Positions 23,253 through 36,003 are shown, counted from the first letter of the stretch. The stretch: DNA of 64,000 bases from Pagrus major (GCF_040436345.1 NC_133230.1:7895297-7959296), one strand, 5' to 3'. Notes: generated by a model from the sequence alone, not told the origin. Program-made: numbers and translations.

Positions 23253-23721
23253 GTAAGTATCAAAGATTTGATTTCATACAACATGTAGCAAATATAACTT
23301 TTATCAAATATTTAACAAGATTCTGATCAAGTTTAATGTTTGTGTATTATTGAAAATGTTTATTTTTATCTGAAGTGAGGCTGATCTCTCAGTCTGAGGC
23401 ACAAGTTTGCTGAAATCAAAATGTATTCAGTGTTCAGTATAATTTTAAGGAACATAAAACTGCTCAGCTATGTTTTATATTCTCCTTTGTCATTACTTTG
23501 AATTAGTTTCTGCTTAAAAATAATCCAAATGAACGTTTTGTGAAGACAAACAAAAAATGCTCAAAACACAGCATCAATAGTTTATTTTAATTCATTCATG
23601 TTTAACTTTTAAAAAGTTTTTAGATTTAAAATCTGAATCATGTTGAACACAATTATGATTTTATCGGTAAATGCAGCTTATCTTTGTGTTCACGCTTCAT
23701 TCATTCTACATGTGGTTAAAA

Positions 23722-23731
23722 GGAAGTGAAA
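23722..23731 (+). promoter_or_regulatory. ETS-IRF composite motif, J3-C3 intron
   Basis: AAAAGGAAGTGAAAGAGACAG in a C-B intron: the same GGAAGTGAAA and CAGATG pair as in C-A introns, though the flanks are poorly alignable by eye. Confidence 0.65.
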
Positions 23732-24085
23732 GAGACAGATGACAAAGGTTTGAACTGTGTTCACATGAGTGTTTCAGCTCTGTCAGTTTCAACAGAAGAA
23801 AATCATCACAGGGATGAGTTATTCACTGTCACACATTATGAAACACACATGAAGATGTCGTCAATAATCATCATCAGTGAACCTTTTTAGTTGCATTTCC
23901 ACTTGAATCATGTGTCTGATGGTCTGATACTGAGTGATGTATGAGAGCAACAGCAGCACAACTTATTCTGTTTGACCTGATCAAATATAAGAAATGAGCA
24001 GTTTGTCATGTGTCTTTATTACCAAGCCTTCACTCTCATGACTTTGTCTTCTCTCCCCCTCTCCTCCCCGCTCTCTCTCCTCCAG

Positions 24086-24408
24086 TGGGTGTGGTGCGGC
24101 CCACCCTGACCGTCCTCCCCCCCTCCAGAGAGGAGCTGCAGCAGGGCAGTGCCACACTGGTGTGTCTGTCCAGCGGGGGCTTCCCCTCCACCTGGAGGCT
24201 GGGCTGGAAGGTGGGGGGCAGCAGCAGCTCCTCAGGGGTGTCACACAGCTCAGAGGTCCTGGGGACGGACGGCCACTACGGCTGGAGCAGCACCCTGAGC
24301 CTCTCTGCAGACCAGTGGAGGAAGGCGGGCTCAGTGAGCTGTGAGGCCAGTCTGAATGGACAGAGCCCTGTCACTCAAAGCCTGGAGCCTGAGCGCTGCT
24401 CAGAGTAG
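24086..24408 (+). CDS. Ig light chain constant exon, isotype C-B, copy 1 (C3)
   Basis: Second constant isotype, about 107 residues. It opens GVVRPTLTVLPPSREELQQG, with domain cysteines in TLVCLSSGGF and SVSCEASLNG, core Trp in LGWKVGGSSSS, the strand WSSTLSLSADQWRKAG, and a terminal Cys in EPERCSE. Overall similarity to C-A is low, beyond the C1-set fold landmarks. It resembles teleost L1-type kappa-like constants as I remember them. Polyadenylation signals are at 24649-24654 and 24664-24669. The whole module from the J donor to about 25035 replaces the C-A module; both modules are about 1.75 kb. Confidence 0.93.
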
Positions 24409-25234
24409 AGCTTCAGCAACACTTCCTGTCTGGAGATGATGCTGCTGCTTTGATAGAGATCTTGATGAAGCTACAGATCTCCTCTGTTCACATGTTTCTG
24501 CAGGTTTCACAGCTCTCTGCTCAGTGTTTCAGTCTGCATGTTGCTGTCTAATACTGATCTTCTGCATATTCTTCTTCATCTTCTTTACTTTCAAACTGAA
24601 TATGATCAGTTTCACTCCAAGAGAAACTTCATCTATGAACTATCATTTAATAAAACAGTGAATAATAAAGAGTCAGTGTCTTTGTATTTCTTTTATTATA
24701 TATTCATCATGAAAAATACCTTCTTGATCATCTCAGTATGATAACTGATATTATTGCATGCTTAATGGTCCAGGAAGTTACTTGTTTTTTCAATTTCTTT
24801 CTGACAATTAAACATAAAATCATACATTTTGAAAATGAAATCATTTGGATTAATAAAATGAAGAGTATGAAGAATGAAACACTAAATGTGTTCCTACATG
24901 GACTGTTGTTATTTCAGACTGTTTTGTATCGCTATCAGAAATGATCTTTTGACATCACTGGTTATAGTCCAACAAGAATCGAACTTTCACAGCTTATTTA
25001 TGAAGAAACTGAATGAACTGACAGGAACTCAGAGTTTAAAACTGTATATGGAAGAGTGTCTGTGAGTCTGTTTCAGCTTTATTTAGATTCATTGTGGTTC
25101 TGCTTGATGACTCTTGTGTTCACTGGACCAGTTCTCCTCATCACAGTCTATTCACCAACCCTCTGCACCTGCAACAGGCCGTTTTCACTTCAGTCAAACT
25201 GAAGGAGGTTTTTGTACGGCTCTGAATCACTGTG

Positions 25235-25686
25235 TGAACGTTGAACCAGCACCCAGACAGTAGTAATCTCCTAGATCTTCAGCCTGAACCCCACTGATGG
25301 TCAGAGTGTAGTCAGAACCAGAATAGCTGCCACTGAATCGAGACGGAGTTCCAGAGTTTAGAGTTGATGACTTGTATATCAGGAGTTTGGGAGCCTGTCC
25401 AGGTTTCTGAAGGTACCAACTCAAATCAGCACCAATATTTGAACTCCCTGTGGCGCTGATGGTCACAGTCCCTCCAAGATTAACAGACTTGGATTTGTCA
25501 GCCTGAGTCACAAAATCGTTTGCAGAAGACTCTGAAATGAGAAATGAGAAATCTTGTGAATAAAAATTTAAAAAAGTTAAACAAAAATTAAGTGGAAGGA
25601 ACAAACTGAATTTCCACCAAACATTTTCAAAATCTCTCACCCTGACTCAGAAAACCCAACATGACAATCAGAGTTATTGGCGACAT
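25235..25686 (-). CDS. Ig light chain V gene, family B, copy 3 (V-B3)
   Basis: Leader exon 25641-25686, V exon 25235-25531, 12-spacer signal 25207-25234, octamer position 25784-25791 (TTTTGCAT). Unlike its sisters the first of the two leader ATGs is ACG, so translation would start one codon later ([10 protein letters not shown]). Ala at 23, Cys88 kept. CDR1 [13 protein letters not shown]2 [12 protein letters not shown]3 [12 protein letters not shown] and VNLGG are private changes. Confidence 0.91.
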
Positions 25687-26034
25687 CGTCCTGATGCAGT
25701 TTTCAGTGTGAGTGCATGAAAACAGTTCAGACTCTCTGTGACATAAGAACTTAAACTCTGAGGAGCAGTGATGCATTCAAATCATGCAAAAATATATTTA
25801 AGAAGGCAAACACACACCTGTTCATGTGAAACAGAAAAAGAGGAGGTGAGGTGGAGTGACAGCTCATCATCTTGAGGATCATTGGACAGTTTAAAGTCCA
25901 TCTAGAAAATTTAGACTTTGAGCTGTTTTACATTTCTTCTCCACATTTTAAACATCCTGCATTTCACATCTTTATGATCTCACATGACTTTGTCCTCATT
26001 AACAGGTCTATATCACCCCCTGCTGGCACACTTC

Positions 26035-26600
26035 AGCTTAGCTTAGCTTAACACAAAGACTGATAACATGTGAAAACAGCTGGTATGTCCCTATAGGTAA
26101 GTAAATCTGACCATCAACACCTCTAAAGCTGTCGTGGTCCTGACATTTCTGTCTGCTTTCATTGTGTTTTCTGGATGTTTGTGGTCTGTCTGCACTTTGT
26201 TTCCCTCCTGTGTTCCTGTGCTCCTCCCCGGCCTGCTTTTCCCTCCACACCTGCCCTGCTTCAGCCTCGTTAGCTCTGCCCTGTTCCCAGTGTTTTCACC
26301 AGCCAATCAGCTCCTTTCCTGTTCTCCTGTTTCTTCACCTCATTCTCCTCACCTGAGCTTCTCCACCTATCTCTCCACCTGCACCTCATTACATAGTCAG
26401 TTATTTTTCCATTTGAGTCAAGTTTTCAGTTTAGTGTTTGAGGAGTTGTCTGCCTGTTCCTGTGTCAGGGTTTTTGTGTTTTTATATTAGGTAATTTCAA
26501 TGTAAATGTGGATTTTCTAACAATTGGATCGAGCCAAGCAACCTGTGTCCCCTGACTTTCAGCCTTCATGCTAACCTGAGCTCACCAATTGCTAATGGAC
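26035..26600. repeat. Spacer repeat, long form (after cassette 3)
   Basis: Same start and C/T-rich body as the short form. After CACCTCATTACAT it runs on into about 160 extra bp including CTGTTCCTGTGTCAGGGTTT and GGATTTTCTAACAATTGGAT. The only other long form follows cassette 7. It may be the more complete element from which the short form derives. Unidentified. Confidence 0.55.
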
Positions 26601-26974
26601 TAATATAAGAGTCATATCAGTCAGCAAGAAAGCGAATAAGCAAACTTCAGAAAATGTTGAATGTTTAATTTTAAAGTCATGTAACAGGGTTTTGTATATT
26701 TGGATTTATATGTGATAGGCTTTTCCTATATTTTGCTTATTTCATATCTTGAAAATGTGAGGTGAAAATGGACATTGTGGGATGTTAGTTATCATAACAG
26801 TGTTAAATTATTAATAAGTATTGTGTGCTTGGTGAGGTTCCTGTCAGCTCTGTGTTCAGTGGTCTGTGTCAGAGTCTCTTCCTCTTCAGCAGCTGCAGTC
26901 GGTTCCTGCTGTAACAGCTCAGTGTCTCTGCAGTCTGACTGAGGGAGGTTTTTGTACGACGATAAATCACTGTG

Positions 26975-27433
26975 TGAACACATCCACACTGCTGATATAA
27001 TGGAGACTCTTACAGTAATAAACTGCTGCATCTTCAGTCTGAACTCCACTGATGGTCAAAGTGAAGTCAGAGCTGCTTCCACTGCCACTAAACCGAGCTG
27101 GTGTTCCTGATTCACGTGTGCTCACATATCTTATTATGAGCTTTGGAGTCTGTCCAGATTTCTGTTGATACCAGAACAGATGATTACCATTGTGAACAGC
27201 TGGGTTTGTCTTACAGGTGAGAGTGACAGTTGATCCTGGAGCAGATGTCACTACTGGAGGCTGAGTCACAGTCACCTGACCGCTGCATCCTGCACACAAA
27301 AACAAATCATTGATTTATCAGCAGAAATAAATGAGAGAAAAGGCAGCACATCATGTCTGAAATGTTGCTGAGTGAACCAACCTGTAAAACAGCAGCAGGC
27401 CAGCGTCCAGATGAGGATGGTGATGAGAGTCAT
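26975..27433 (-). CDS. Ig light chain V gene, family A, copy 4 (V-A4)
   Basis: Leader exon 27382-27433, V exon 26975-27289, 12-spacer signal 26947-26974, octamer variant 27536-27543. Intact, both cysteines. Short CDR1 ([13 protein letters not shown]), CDR2 [13 protein letters not shown]3 [13 protein letters not shown]. The tail SVDVF is shared with V-A2 and V-A10, while HYISS is shared with V-A1 and V-A8, as expected of a mosaic. Confidence 0.93.
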
Positions 27434-28130
27434 GGTGGTTGTGCTTTCTGCTGTGTTGACTGACAGATCTGAGTCCTGCAGTGTTGAACTCACAGGACTA
27501 TAAACCTTCTCAGTTCACTGGAGGATCAGCTGACCATGCAAAGCCTCCTCTCTATGGAAATGATTTCTCTGCTCTCAACACACTGAAGGCAACGTGGGAC
27601 ACAAAATCAGGAGAAATACTGCTTGGATTTACACCATCTATGATCTTAATGGAACAGAGGAAAATATTTATATTAGAAGTGCAGTTGAGGATTTAAGGAT
27701 GAGTTTGTGTCCACTGTGGTTGGTATGATATGTCTGTTTGTCTGCCTTTCATTTACTCACAGGGTTTACTGTAGAAAAACAACATATTTAATATCTGTTT
27801 TTTATGAGTTATCAGTAAATTATGATTATTTAAAAAGCATCATGTTAATTTAACCATGTATCAACTGATATAAACTGTGAAGAAATGAGTTTGTTACAAG
27901 GAGACTGTAATCGTTTCTCTGTCAGGAGTAGAAAAGTCAAGAAAAATGAATGAAATAATCTTCATTTAAACAATATTTTCAATCCATAACATTGAACAAT
28001 GTTTGTAGATTCAACAAATATGAATATTTCTGTGTTAATATGAAAAGCAGAGAGTGTTTTCAGTGGATAGATGCTTGTTCACAGTGCAGGAGGTTTTTGT
28101 ACGGCCACTTAATGAGTTTGTATCACTGTG

Positions 28131-28168
28131 GTGGACTTTTGGTGGAGGAACCAAACTCATCATTCACT
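28131..28168 (+). CDS. Ig light chain J segment 4 (J4)
   Basis: Encodes [12 protein letters not shown]. The 23-spacer signal has nonamer 28092-28100 and heptamer 28124-28130. The early intron (TTTTTTTGTATAAATTGAGC) matches cassette 9 best. Confidence 0.93.
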
Positions 28169-28634
28169 GTAAGTACCACAGATTTTATTATTTCTGCAAC
28201 ATTAAAAATATTAGACAAAGTTTTGTGTCAGAATGTGATAAAACAAGAATTTATTCTGTATAATTTACATGTTGTGGATATTTTTTTGTATAAATTGAGC
28301 TGGTCTGATAACAGTTTGGAAACCTTTGTGCTGATATTAATATTCTTTCAGTATTATAGATAATGTGGTATAATATTTGACAAAGACCTCGACTTTTCTT
28401 TTCTTATTTTTGCAATAAATATATGTTTTTTAGCAAACTTTGGTTGTAACATTTCTCTCAGCAGCTTTCTAACACTCAGAAAAAATACGTTGTTTATTTT
28501 TTAATTTGTAAAATTCAACAATTGTTTGATATAAAATCTAACGTTGATGCCGTTGTATTTATAAGTGAGTTTTCATAAACATCCAGTAAAGCTGTAGTTT
28601 GTGTTCACAGCTCGTTAGTTTAAAGTGGTGAAAA

Positions 28635-28644
28635 GGAAGTGAAA
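28635..28644 (+). promoter_or_regulatory. ETS-IRF composite motif, J4-C4 intron
   Basis: GGAAGTGAAA then CAGATG. Confidence 0.65.
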
Positions 28645-29081
28645 CAGACAGATGACAAAGTCTTTAACTGTGTACAGATGTTACATTTTTAAACATGAAA
28701 ATCACTGAAGGGATGAATTATTTATTGTCAAACAATATGAAGCAGATATGAAGATTTCAGTAAAATGTTGAATTAGATTTACACCAAAGTCATGTTGCAT
28801 TTTATTGTCTAATTCTTATTGATTCATGCTGAGTGTCACAGTAGAAGATGAATTGTTTTAAAAGTCAAAATGACATCAACGTTTATCACTTAGTTTTATT
28901 TGTTAAACCCTCATTTCCTCCATGTGTCACCTCCTCTCCTCTGTCTGATCACAGTATCTTGCACACAGCTCATCCACAGTACTGTTAACCTCTGTCATGT
29001 ATCATCAGTGTCTCATGTCCAGCTGTCTGTCCTGCAGTGGAAGTTAATCTGCTCCTTGTGTGTCTCTGCTCTCCCCTCCAG

Positions 29082-29401
29082 CTGGCCCCATGGTCAGGCC
29101 CTCCGTCTCTCTGCTTCCCCCCTCCTCTGAGCAGCTCTCCGGGGGCTCGGCCACGCTGGCCTGCCTGCTGACCGGCTACTCTCCTCAGGGAGCCGCGGTG
29201 CGCTGGGAGGTGGACGGTACTGAGGTGACAGAGGGGGTCCTGAGCAGCTCAGAGGTGGAGAGCAGCGGACGCTACAGCAGCAGCAGCACCCTGAGCCTGA
29301 GCCAGGAGCGCTGGATGGGAGGAGAGCTGTACAACTGCAAGGTCCTCCATCATGGCCACAGCCAGACCCAGTCCATCCACAGGAGCCAGTGTAAGGCCTA
29401 G
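29082..29401 (+). CDS. Ig light chain constant exon, isotype C-A, copy 3 (C4)
   Basis: Opens GPMVRPSVSLL; AAVRWEVDG and RWMGGELYNC; ends SQCKA with the terminal Cys. Polyadenylation signal is at 29639-29644. This is the first copy from the left with the longer 3' UTR form: about 38 extra bases after GCTGTGTGTG, including GAGCAGGAGGAACACACCTG. C7 to C10 of this isotype have it as well. Confidence 0.94.
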
Positions 29402-30131
29402 AGGGGCTGTCTGAAGCCCAGGACAGGAGCTGTGTGTGGGAAGAGCAGGAGGAACACACCTGCTGCTGTGATCAATCTGAGTTTGAATGTTTGTAGAGGA
29501 AACTAAAGCTTTGTGTGACAGAGAACAACACTGCTGTAAAGTGTTGGACAACAATAGCTTAGAGAGTGATGTGTGTAGCTCAGCAGCTAGATGTGAGTGT
29601 GCTTAATAACTGTCATGATGATGACTGATGTTTCTGCTAATAAAGCTTGAAGTGATCAATAACTTTATGAAGTGTTTGGTCTTTTATCTTGTGAAGAGTC
29701 ATAAGAAATAAAATGGTTTCATAACTTCAGCTGATACTCCTCTCTGTGGAGAATGAAACACTTTGGATTCATCATGTAGATATAACATGACATACTCTAT
29801 TAAATATTGCACAATAATGTGATAAAACAAGACATTTTGAGGTCATTTATATGATGTATATATTCTTTGTTTTCATTAGAAGTTTGGCTGATATTGCATT
29901 TTGGCATCAACATTGTGCAGAGACACTGAAGTTTAAAACTGTATATGGAAGAGTGTCTGTGAGTCTGTTTCAGCTTTATTTAGATTCATTGTGGTTCTGC
30001 TTGATGACTCTTGTGTTCACTGGACCAGTTCTCCTCATCACAGTCTCTTCACCAACCCTCTGCACCTGCAGCAGGCCGTTTTCACTTCAGTCAAACTGAA
30101 GGAGGTTTTTGTACGGCTCTGAATCACTGTG

Positions 30132-30588
30132 TGAACGCTCCACCATGGTTGCCCAGACAGTAGTAATCTCCTACATCTTCAACCTGAACCCCACTGATGG
30201 TCAGAGTGTATTGAGAACCAGATCTACTGCCACTGAATCGAGACGGAGTTCCAGAGAAGCGAGTTGATGAACCGTATATCAGGAGTTTGGGAGCCTGTCC
30301 AGGTTTCTGAAGGTACCAATCGAGAGTGCTACCAATATTTGAACTCCCTGTGGCGCTGATGGTCACAGTCCCTCCAAGACTAACAGACTTGGATTTGTCA
30401 GCCTGAGTCAGGAAATTGTTTGCAGAAGACTCTGAAATGAGAAATGACAAATCTTGTGAATAAGAATTAAACAAGTTAAACAACAATTAAGTGGAAGGAA
30501 CAAACTGAATTTGCACCAAACGTTTTCAAAATCTCTCACCCTGACTCAGAAAACCCAACATGACAATCAGAGTTATTGGCGACATCAT
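30132..30588 (-). CDS. Ig light chain V gene, family B, copy 4 (V-B4)
   Basis: Leader exon 30540-30588, V exon 30132-30431, 12-spacer signal 30104-30131, octamer variant 30683-30690. Ala at 23, Cys88 kept. CDR1 [10 protein letters not shown] is the only copy with LDW. CDR2 YGSSTRFSG shares the RFSG variant with V-B10. Framework 3 [17 protein letters not shown]3 CLGNHGGAF. Intact. Confidence 0.92.
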
Positions 30589-30932
30589 CCTGATGCAGTT
30601 TTCAGTGTGAGTGCATGAAAACAGTTCAGACTCTCTGTGACATAAGAACTTAAACTCTGAGGAGCAGTGATGCATTCAAATCATGCAAAGTATATTTAAG
30701 AAGGCAAACACACACCTGTTCATGTGAAACAGAAAAAGAGGAGGTGAGGTGGAGTGACAGCTCATCATCTTGAGGATCATTCAACAGTTTAAAGTCCATC
30801 TAGAAAATTTTGACTTTGAGCTGTTTTACATTTCTTCTCCTCATTTTAAACATCCTGCATTTCACATCTTTATAATCTCACATGACTTTGTCCTCATTAA
30901 CAGGTCTATATCACCCCCTGCTGGCCAACTTC

Positions 30933-31341
30933 AGCTTAGCTTAGGTTAACACAAAGACTGATAACATGTGAAAACAGGTGGCATGTCCCTATAGGTAAGT
31001 AAATCTGACCATCAACACCTCTAAAGCTGTCGTGGCCCTGACATTTCTGTCGGGATGATTGTGTTTTCTGGATGTTTGTGGTCTGTCTGCACTTTGTTTC
31101 CCTCCTGTGTTCCTGTGCTCCTCCCCGGCCTGCTTTTCCCTCCACACCTGCCCTGCTTCAGCCTCGTTAGCTCTGCCCTGTTCCCAGTGTTTTCACCAGC
31201 CAATCAGCTCCTTTCCTGTTCTCCTGTTTCTTCACCTCATTCTCCTCACCTGAGCTTCTACACCTATCTCTCCACCTGCACCTCATTACATCGTCAATTT
31301 ATTTTCCATTTAAGTTCAGTTTTCAGTTCAGTGTTTCTGGA
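30933..31341. repeat. Spacer repeat, short form (after cassette 4)
   Basis: The same element form as after cassette 2, with a private change near TCGGGATGATTGTGTTTTC. No gene is seen in it. Confidence 0.55.
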
Positions 31342-31699
31342 CTAATATAAGAGTGATATCAGTCAGCACACTTCTGAAAATTTGAATGTATAATCTTAAA
31401 GTTATGTAACAGGGGTTTGTATATTTGGATTTATATGTGATACACTTTTCATATATTTAGCTTATTTCATATCTTGAAAATGTAAGGTGAAAATGGACAT
31501 TGTGCGATGTTAGTTATCATAACAGTGTTAAATTATTAATAAGTATTGTGTGCTTGGTGAGGTTCCTGTCAGCTCTGTGTTCAGTGGTCTGTGTCAGAGT
31601 CTCTTCCTCTTCAGCAGCTGCAGTCGGTTCCTGCTGTAACAGCTCAGTGTCTCTGATGTCTGACTGAGGGAGGTTTTTGTACGACGGAAAATCACTGTG

Positions 31700-32149
31700 T
31701 AAACACTCCACCACTGTGGTAACTCTGACAGTAATAAACTGCTGCATCTTCAGTCCGAACTCCACTGATGGTCAAAGTGAAGTCAGAGCTGCTTCCACTG
31801 CCACTAAACCGAGCTGGTGTTCCTGATGCACGTGTGCTCACATATTTTATTATGAGCTTTGGAGTCTGTCCAGATTTCTGTTGATACCAGGACAGACGAT
31901 TATTATTGTAAACAGCTGGGTTTGTCTTACAGGTGAGAGTGACAGTGGATCCTGGAGTAAATGTCACTACTGGAGGCTGAGTCACAGTCACCTGACCGCT
32001 GCATCCTGCACACAAAAACAAATCATTGATTTATCAGCAGAAATAAATGAGAGAAAAGGCAGCACATCATGTCTGAAATGTTGCTGAGTGAACCAACCTG
32101 TAAAACAGCAGCAGGCCAGCGTCCAGATGAGGATGGTGATGAGAGTCAT
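31700..32149 (-). CDS. Ig light chain V gene, family A, copy 5 (V-A5)
   Basis: Leader exon 32098-32149, V exon 31700-32005, 12-spacer signal 31672-31699, octamer variant 32252-32259. Intact. CDR1 [16 protein letters not shown]2 [13 protein letters not shown]3 [10 protein letters not shown] is three codons shorter than in the other family-A copies. It begins the second four-cassette block, 20,263 bp from V-A1. Confidence 0.93.
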
Positions 32150-32845
32150 GGTGGTTGTGCTTTCTGCTGTGTTGACTGACAGATCTGAGTCCTGCAGTGT
32201 TGAACTCACAGGACTATAAACCTTCTCAGTTCACTGGAGGATCAGCTGACCATGCAAAGCCTCCTCTCTATGGAAATGATTTCTCTGCTCTCAACACACT
32301 GAAGGCAACGTAGGACACAAAATCAGGAGAAATACTGCTTGGATTTACACCATCTATGATCTTAATGGAACAGAGGAAAATATTTATATTAGAAGTGCAG
32401 TTGAGGATTTAAGGATGAGTTTGTGTCCACTGTGGTTGGTATGATATGTCTGTTTGACTGCCTTTCATTTACTCACAGGGTTTACTGTAGATAAATAACA
32501 TATTTAATATCTGTTTAATATGAGTTATCAGTAAATTATGATTATTTAAATAGCATCATGTTAATTTAACCATGTATCAACTGATATAAACTGTGAAAAA
32601 TGAGTTTGTTACAAGGAGACTGTGATCGTTTCTCTGTCAGGAGTAGAAATGTCAAGAAAAATGAAAGAAATAATCTTCATTTAAACAATATTTTCAATCC
32701 ATAACATTGAACAATCTTTGTAGTTTCAACAAATATGAATTTTTCTGTGTTAATATGAAAAGCAGAGGGTGTTTTCAGTGGATAGATGCTTGTTCACAGT
32801 GCAGGAGGTTTTTGTACGGCCACTTAATGAGTTTGTATCACTGTG

Positions 32846-32883
32846 GTGGACTTTTGGTGGAGGAACCAAACTCATCGTTGACT
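32846..32883 (+). CDS. Ig light chain J segment 5 (J5)
   Basis: Encodes [12 protein letters not shown]. The 23-spacer signal has nonamer 32807-32815 and heptamer 32839-32845. The IVD ending goes with C-B introns in J3, J5 and J6; J1 is the only IVD copy before a C-A exon. Confidence 0.93.
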
Positions 32884-33352
32884 GTAAGTACCAGAGATTT
32901 TATTTTATACAACAAATGGCAAATATAACTTTTATCAAGTATTGATTGAGATTCTGATCAAGTGAGGTGTTTGGATGTTGTTGATAATTATTATTATTTC
33001 ATGAAGCTGATCAAAATCTGAGAGAAAACTTGGCAGATATCAATATTTTGTGGTAATTGCATACCATTTAATTTTACAAGGCACAAAATAAATCTCCTCT
33101 TTTTTAATTTTCTGTTCTTTATGATCACTTTGAATTGTTCTTTGCTTAAAAATGTTTAATATCAACCTTAAAGTAAAACCTCTAATGCTCAAGACACAAC
33201 TTCAATAGTTTAATTTTATTGCAATGTTTTTATTCTGAACATTTAAACAGTTTTTAGATGTAAAAAGCTGATTTTAAACACAAATAGTATTTTATCAGTA
33301 AATGCAGCTTATCTTTGCGTTCACGCTTCATTCATTCTACATGTGGTTAAAA

Positions 33353-33362
33353 GGAAGTGAAA
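33353..33362 (+). promoter_or_regulatory. ETS-IRF composite motif, J5-C5 intron
   Basis: GGAAGTGAAA then CAGATG, C-B intron. Confidence 0.65.
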
Positions 33363-33714
33363 GAGACAGATGACAAAGGTTTGAACTGTGTTCACATGAG
33401 TGTTTCAGCTCTGTCAGTTTAAACAAGAAAATCATCACAGGGATGAGTTATTCACTGTCACACATTATGAAACACACATGAAGATGTCGTCAATAATCAT
33501 CATCAGTGAACCTTTTTAGTTGCATTTCCACTTGAATCATGTGTCTGATGGTCTGATACTGAATGATGTATGAGAGCAACAGCAGCACAACTTATTCTGT
33601 TTGATCTGATCAAATATAAGAAATGAGCAGTTTGTCATGTGTCTTTATTACCAAGCCTTCACTCTCATGACTTTGTCTTCTCTCCCCCTCTCCTCCCCCC
33701 TCTCTCTCCTCCAG

Positions 33715-34037
33715 TGGGTGTGGTGCGGCCCACCCTGACCGTCCTCCCCCCCTCCAGAGAGGAGCTGCAGCAGGGCAGTGCCACACTGGTGTGTCTGTCC
33801 AGCGGGGGCTTCCCCTCCACCTGGAGGCTGGGCTGGAAGGTGGGGGGCAGCAGCAGCTCCTCAGGGGTGTCTCACAGTTCAGAGGTCCTGGGGACGGACG
33901 GCCACTACGGCTGGAGCAGCACCCTGAGCCTCTCTGCAGACCAGTGGAGGAAGGCGGGCTCAGTGAGCTGTGAGGCCAGTCTGAATGGACAGAGCCCTGT
34001 CACTCAAAGCCTGGAGCCTGAGCGCTGCTCAGAGTAG
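33715..34037 (+). CDS. Ig light chain constant exon, isotype C-B, copy 2 (C5)
   Basis: Protein sequence is the same as C3 over the exon (GVVRPTLTVLPP to EPERCSE), with a few silent changes. The upstream intron has diverged more (GAAGCTGATCAAAATCTGAG stretch) than between C3 and C6, and the 3' flank also differs (TTTTCAGATAATATTCAGAT), so C5 is the outlying member of the three C-B modules. Polyadenylation signal is at 34278-34283. Confidence 0.93.
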
Positions 34038-34864
34038 AGCTTCAGCAACACTTCCTGTCTGGAGATGATGCTGCTGCTTTGATAGAGATCTTGATGAAGC
34101 TACAGATCTCCTCTGTTCACATGTTTCTGCAGGTTTCACAGCTCTCTGCTCAGTGTTTCAGTCTGCATGTTGCTGTCTAATACTGATCTTCTGCATATTC
34201 TTCTTCATCTTCTTTACTTTCAAGCTGAATATGATCAGTTTCACTCCAAGAGAAACTTCATCTATGAACTATCATTTAATAAAACAGCGAATAATGAAGA
34301 GTCAGTGTCTTTGTATTTCTTTTATTATATATTCATCATGAGAAATACCTTCTCGATCATCTCAGTATGATAACTGATATTATTGCATGCTTAAGTGTCC
34401 AAGAAATTATTAGTTTTTTTGTTTCTTTCTGACAATTAAACATAAAATCATACATTTTGAAAATGAAATCATTTGGATTAATAAAATGAAGAGTATGAAG
34501 AATAAAACACTAAATGTGTTCCTACATGGACTGTTGTTATTTTCAGATAATATTCAGATCGCTATCAGAAATTATTATTTGACATCACTGGTTATAGTCC
34601 AACAAGAATTTATCTTTCACAGCTTATTTATGAAGAAACTGAATGAACTGACAGGAACTCAAAGTTTAAAACTGTATATGGAAGAGTGTCTGTGAGTCTG
34701 TTTCAGCTTTATTTAGATTCATTGTGGTTCTGCTTGATGACTCTTGTGTTCACTGGACCAGTTCTCCTCATCACAGTCTGTTCACCAACCCTCTGCACCT
34801 GCAGCAGGCCGTTTTCACTTCAGTCAAACTGAAGGAGGTTTTTGTACGGCTCTGAATCACTGTG

Positions 34865-35317
34865 TGAACGTTGAACCAGCACCCAGACAGTAGTAATCTC
34901 CTACATCTTCAGCCTGAACCCCACTGATGGTCAGAGTGTAGTCAGAACCAGAATAGCTGCCACTGAATCGAGACGGAGTTCCAGAGTTTAGAGTTGATGA
35001 AGTGTATATCAGAAGTTTGGGAGCCTGTCCAGGTTTCTGAAGGTACCAACTGAGATCATCATCAATATCTGAACTCCCTGTGGCGCTGATGGTCACAGTC
35101 CCTCCAAGACTAACAGACTTGGATTTGTCAGCCTGAGTCAGAAAAGTGTTTGCAGAAGACTCTGAAATGAGAAATGACAAATCTTGTGAATGAAAATTTA
35201 AAAAGTTAAACAAAAATTAAGTGGAAGGAACAAACTGAATTTGCACCAAATGTTTCAAAATCTCTCACCCTGACTCAGAAAACCCAACATGACAATCAGA
35301 GTTATTGGCGACATCAT
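34865..35317 (-). CDS. Ig light chain V gene, family B, copy 5 (V-B5)
   Basis: Leader exon 35269-35317, V exon 34865-35161, 12-spacer signal 34837-34864, octamer position 35412-35419 (TTTTGCAT). Ala at 23, Cys88 kept. CDR1 [13 protein letters not shown]2 [12 protein letters not shown]3 CLGAGSTF. Nearly the same as V-B1, its counterpart one four-cassette block to the left. NTFLTQ is private. Confidence 0.92.
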
Positions 35318-36003
35318 CCTGATGCAGTTTTCAGTGTGAGTGCATGAAAACAGTTCAGACTCTCTGTGACATAAGAACTTAAACTCTGAGGAGCAGTGAC
35401 GCATTAAAATCATGCAAAATATATTTAAGAAGGCAAACACACACCTGTTCATGTGAAACAGAAAAAGAGGAGGTGAGGTGGAGTGACAGCTCATCATCTT
35501 AAGGATCATTCGACAGTTTAAAGTCCATCAAGAAAATTTAGACTTTGAGCTGTTTTACATTTCTTCTCCTCATTTTAAACATCCTGCATTTCACATCTTT
35601 ATGATCTCACATAACTTTGTCCTCATTAACAGGTCTATATCACCCCCTGCTGGCACACTTCATCAACACTGACCTCACTATGAACTGACACAATTAGTGA
35701 CTGATTTTGAATGTATTCACTATTTCCCTAAATCCTGTTGTTGAGACTTCTTTCTTGCTAGTTGTGACTTGTGATAGCATAGCATCCTTTTCAATGTTGG
35801 AAAAATAAAGCTGTGTGAATCTTATGGCAGTGAGACACAACTATCACAGGTTATAGTTGGTGAAAGATTGAATTTCATTTGTATCTCCAGGTCAAGATGC
35901 ATCAGAAAAATATCATCATTCTTTAAAATAAACAAGAGAAAGCCTGAGCCCTGTCCTTAGTCAGGAAACTGATAGTGCAAGATGTAGGTTATCTTAATTG
36001 AGA

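Noticed and set aside
25641-25689. V-B3 as a pseudogene because its first leader ATG is ACG
   Set aside because: The next codon is ATG in frame and leaves a normal signal peptide; the rest of the gene and its signal are intact.
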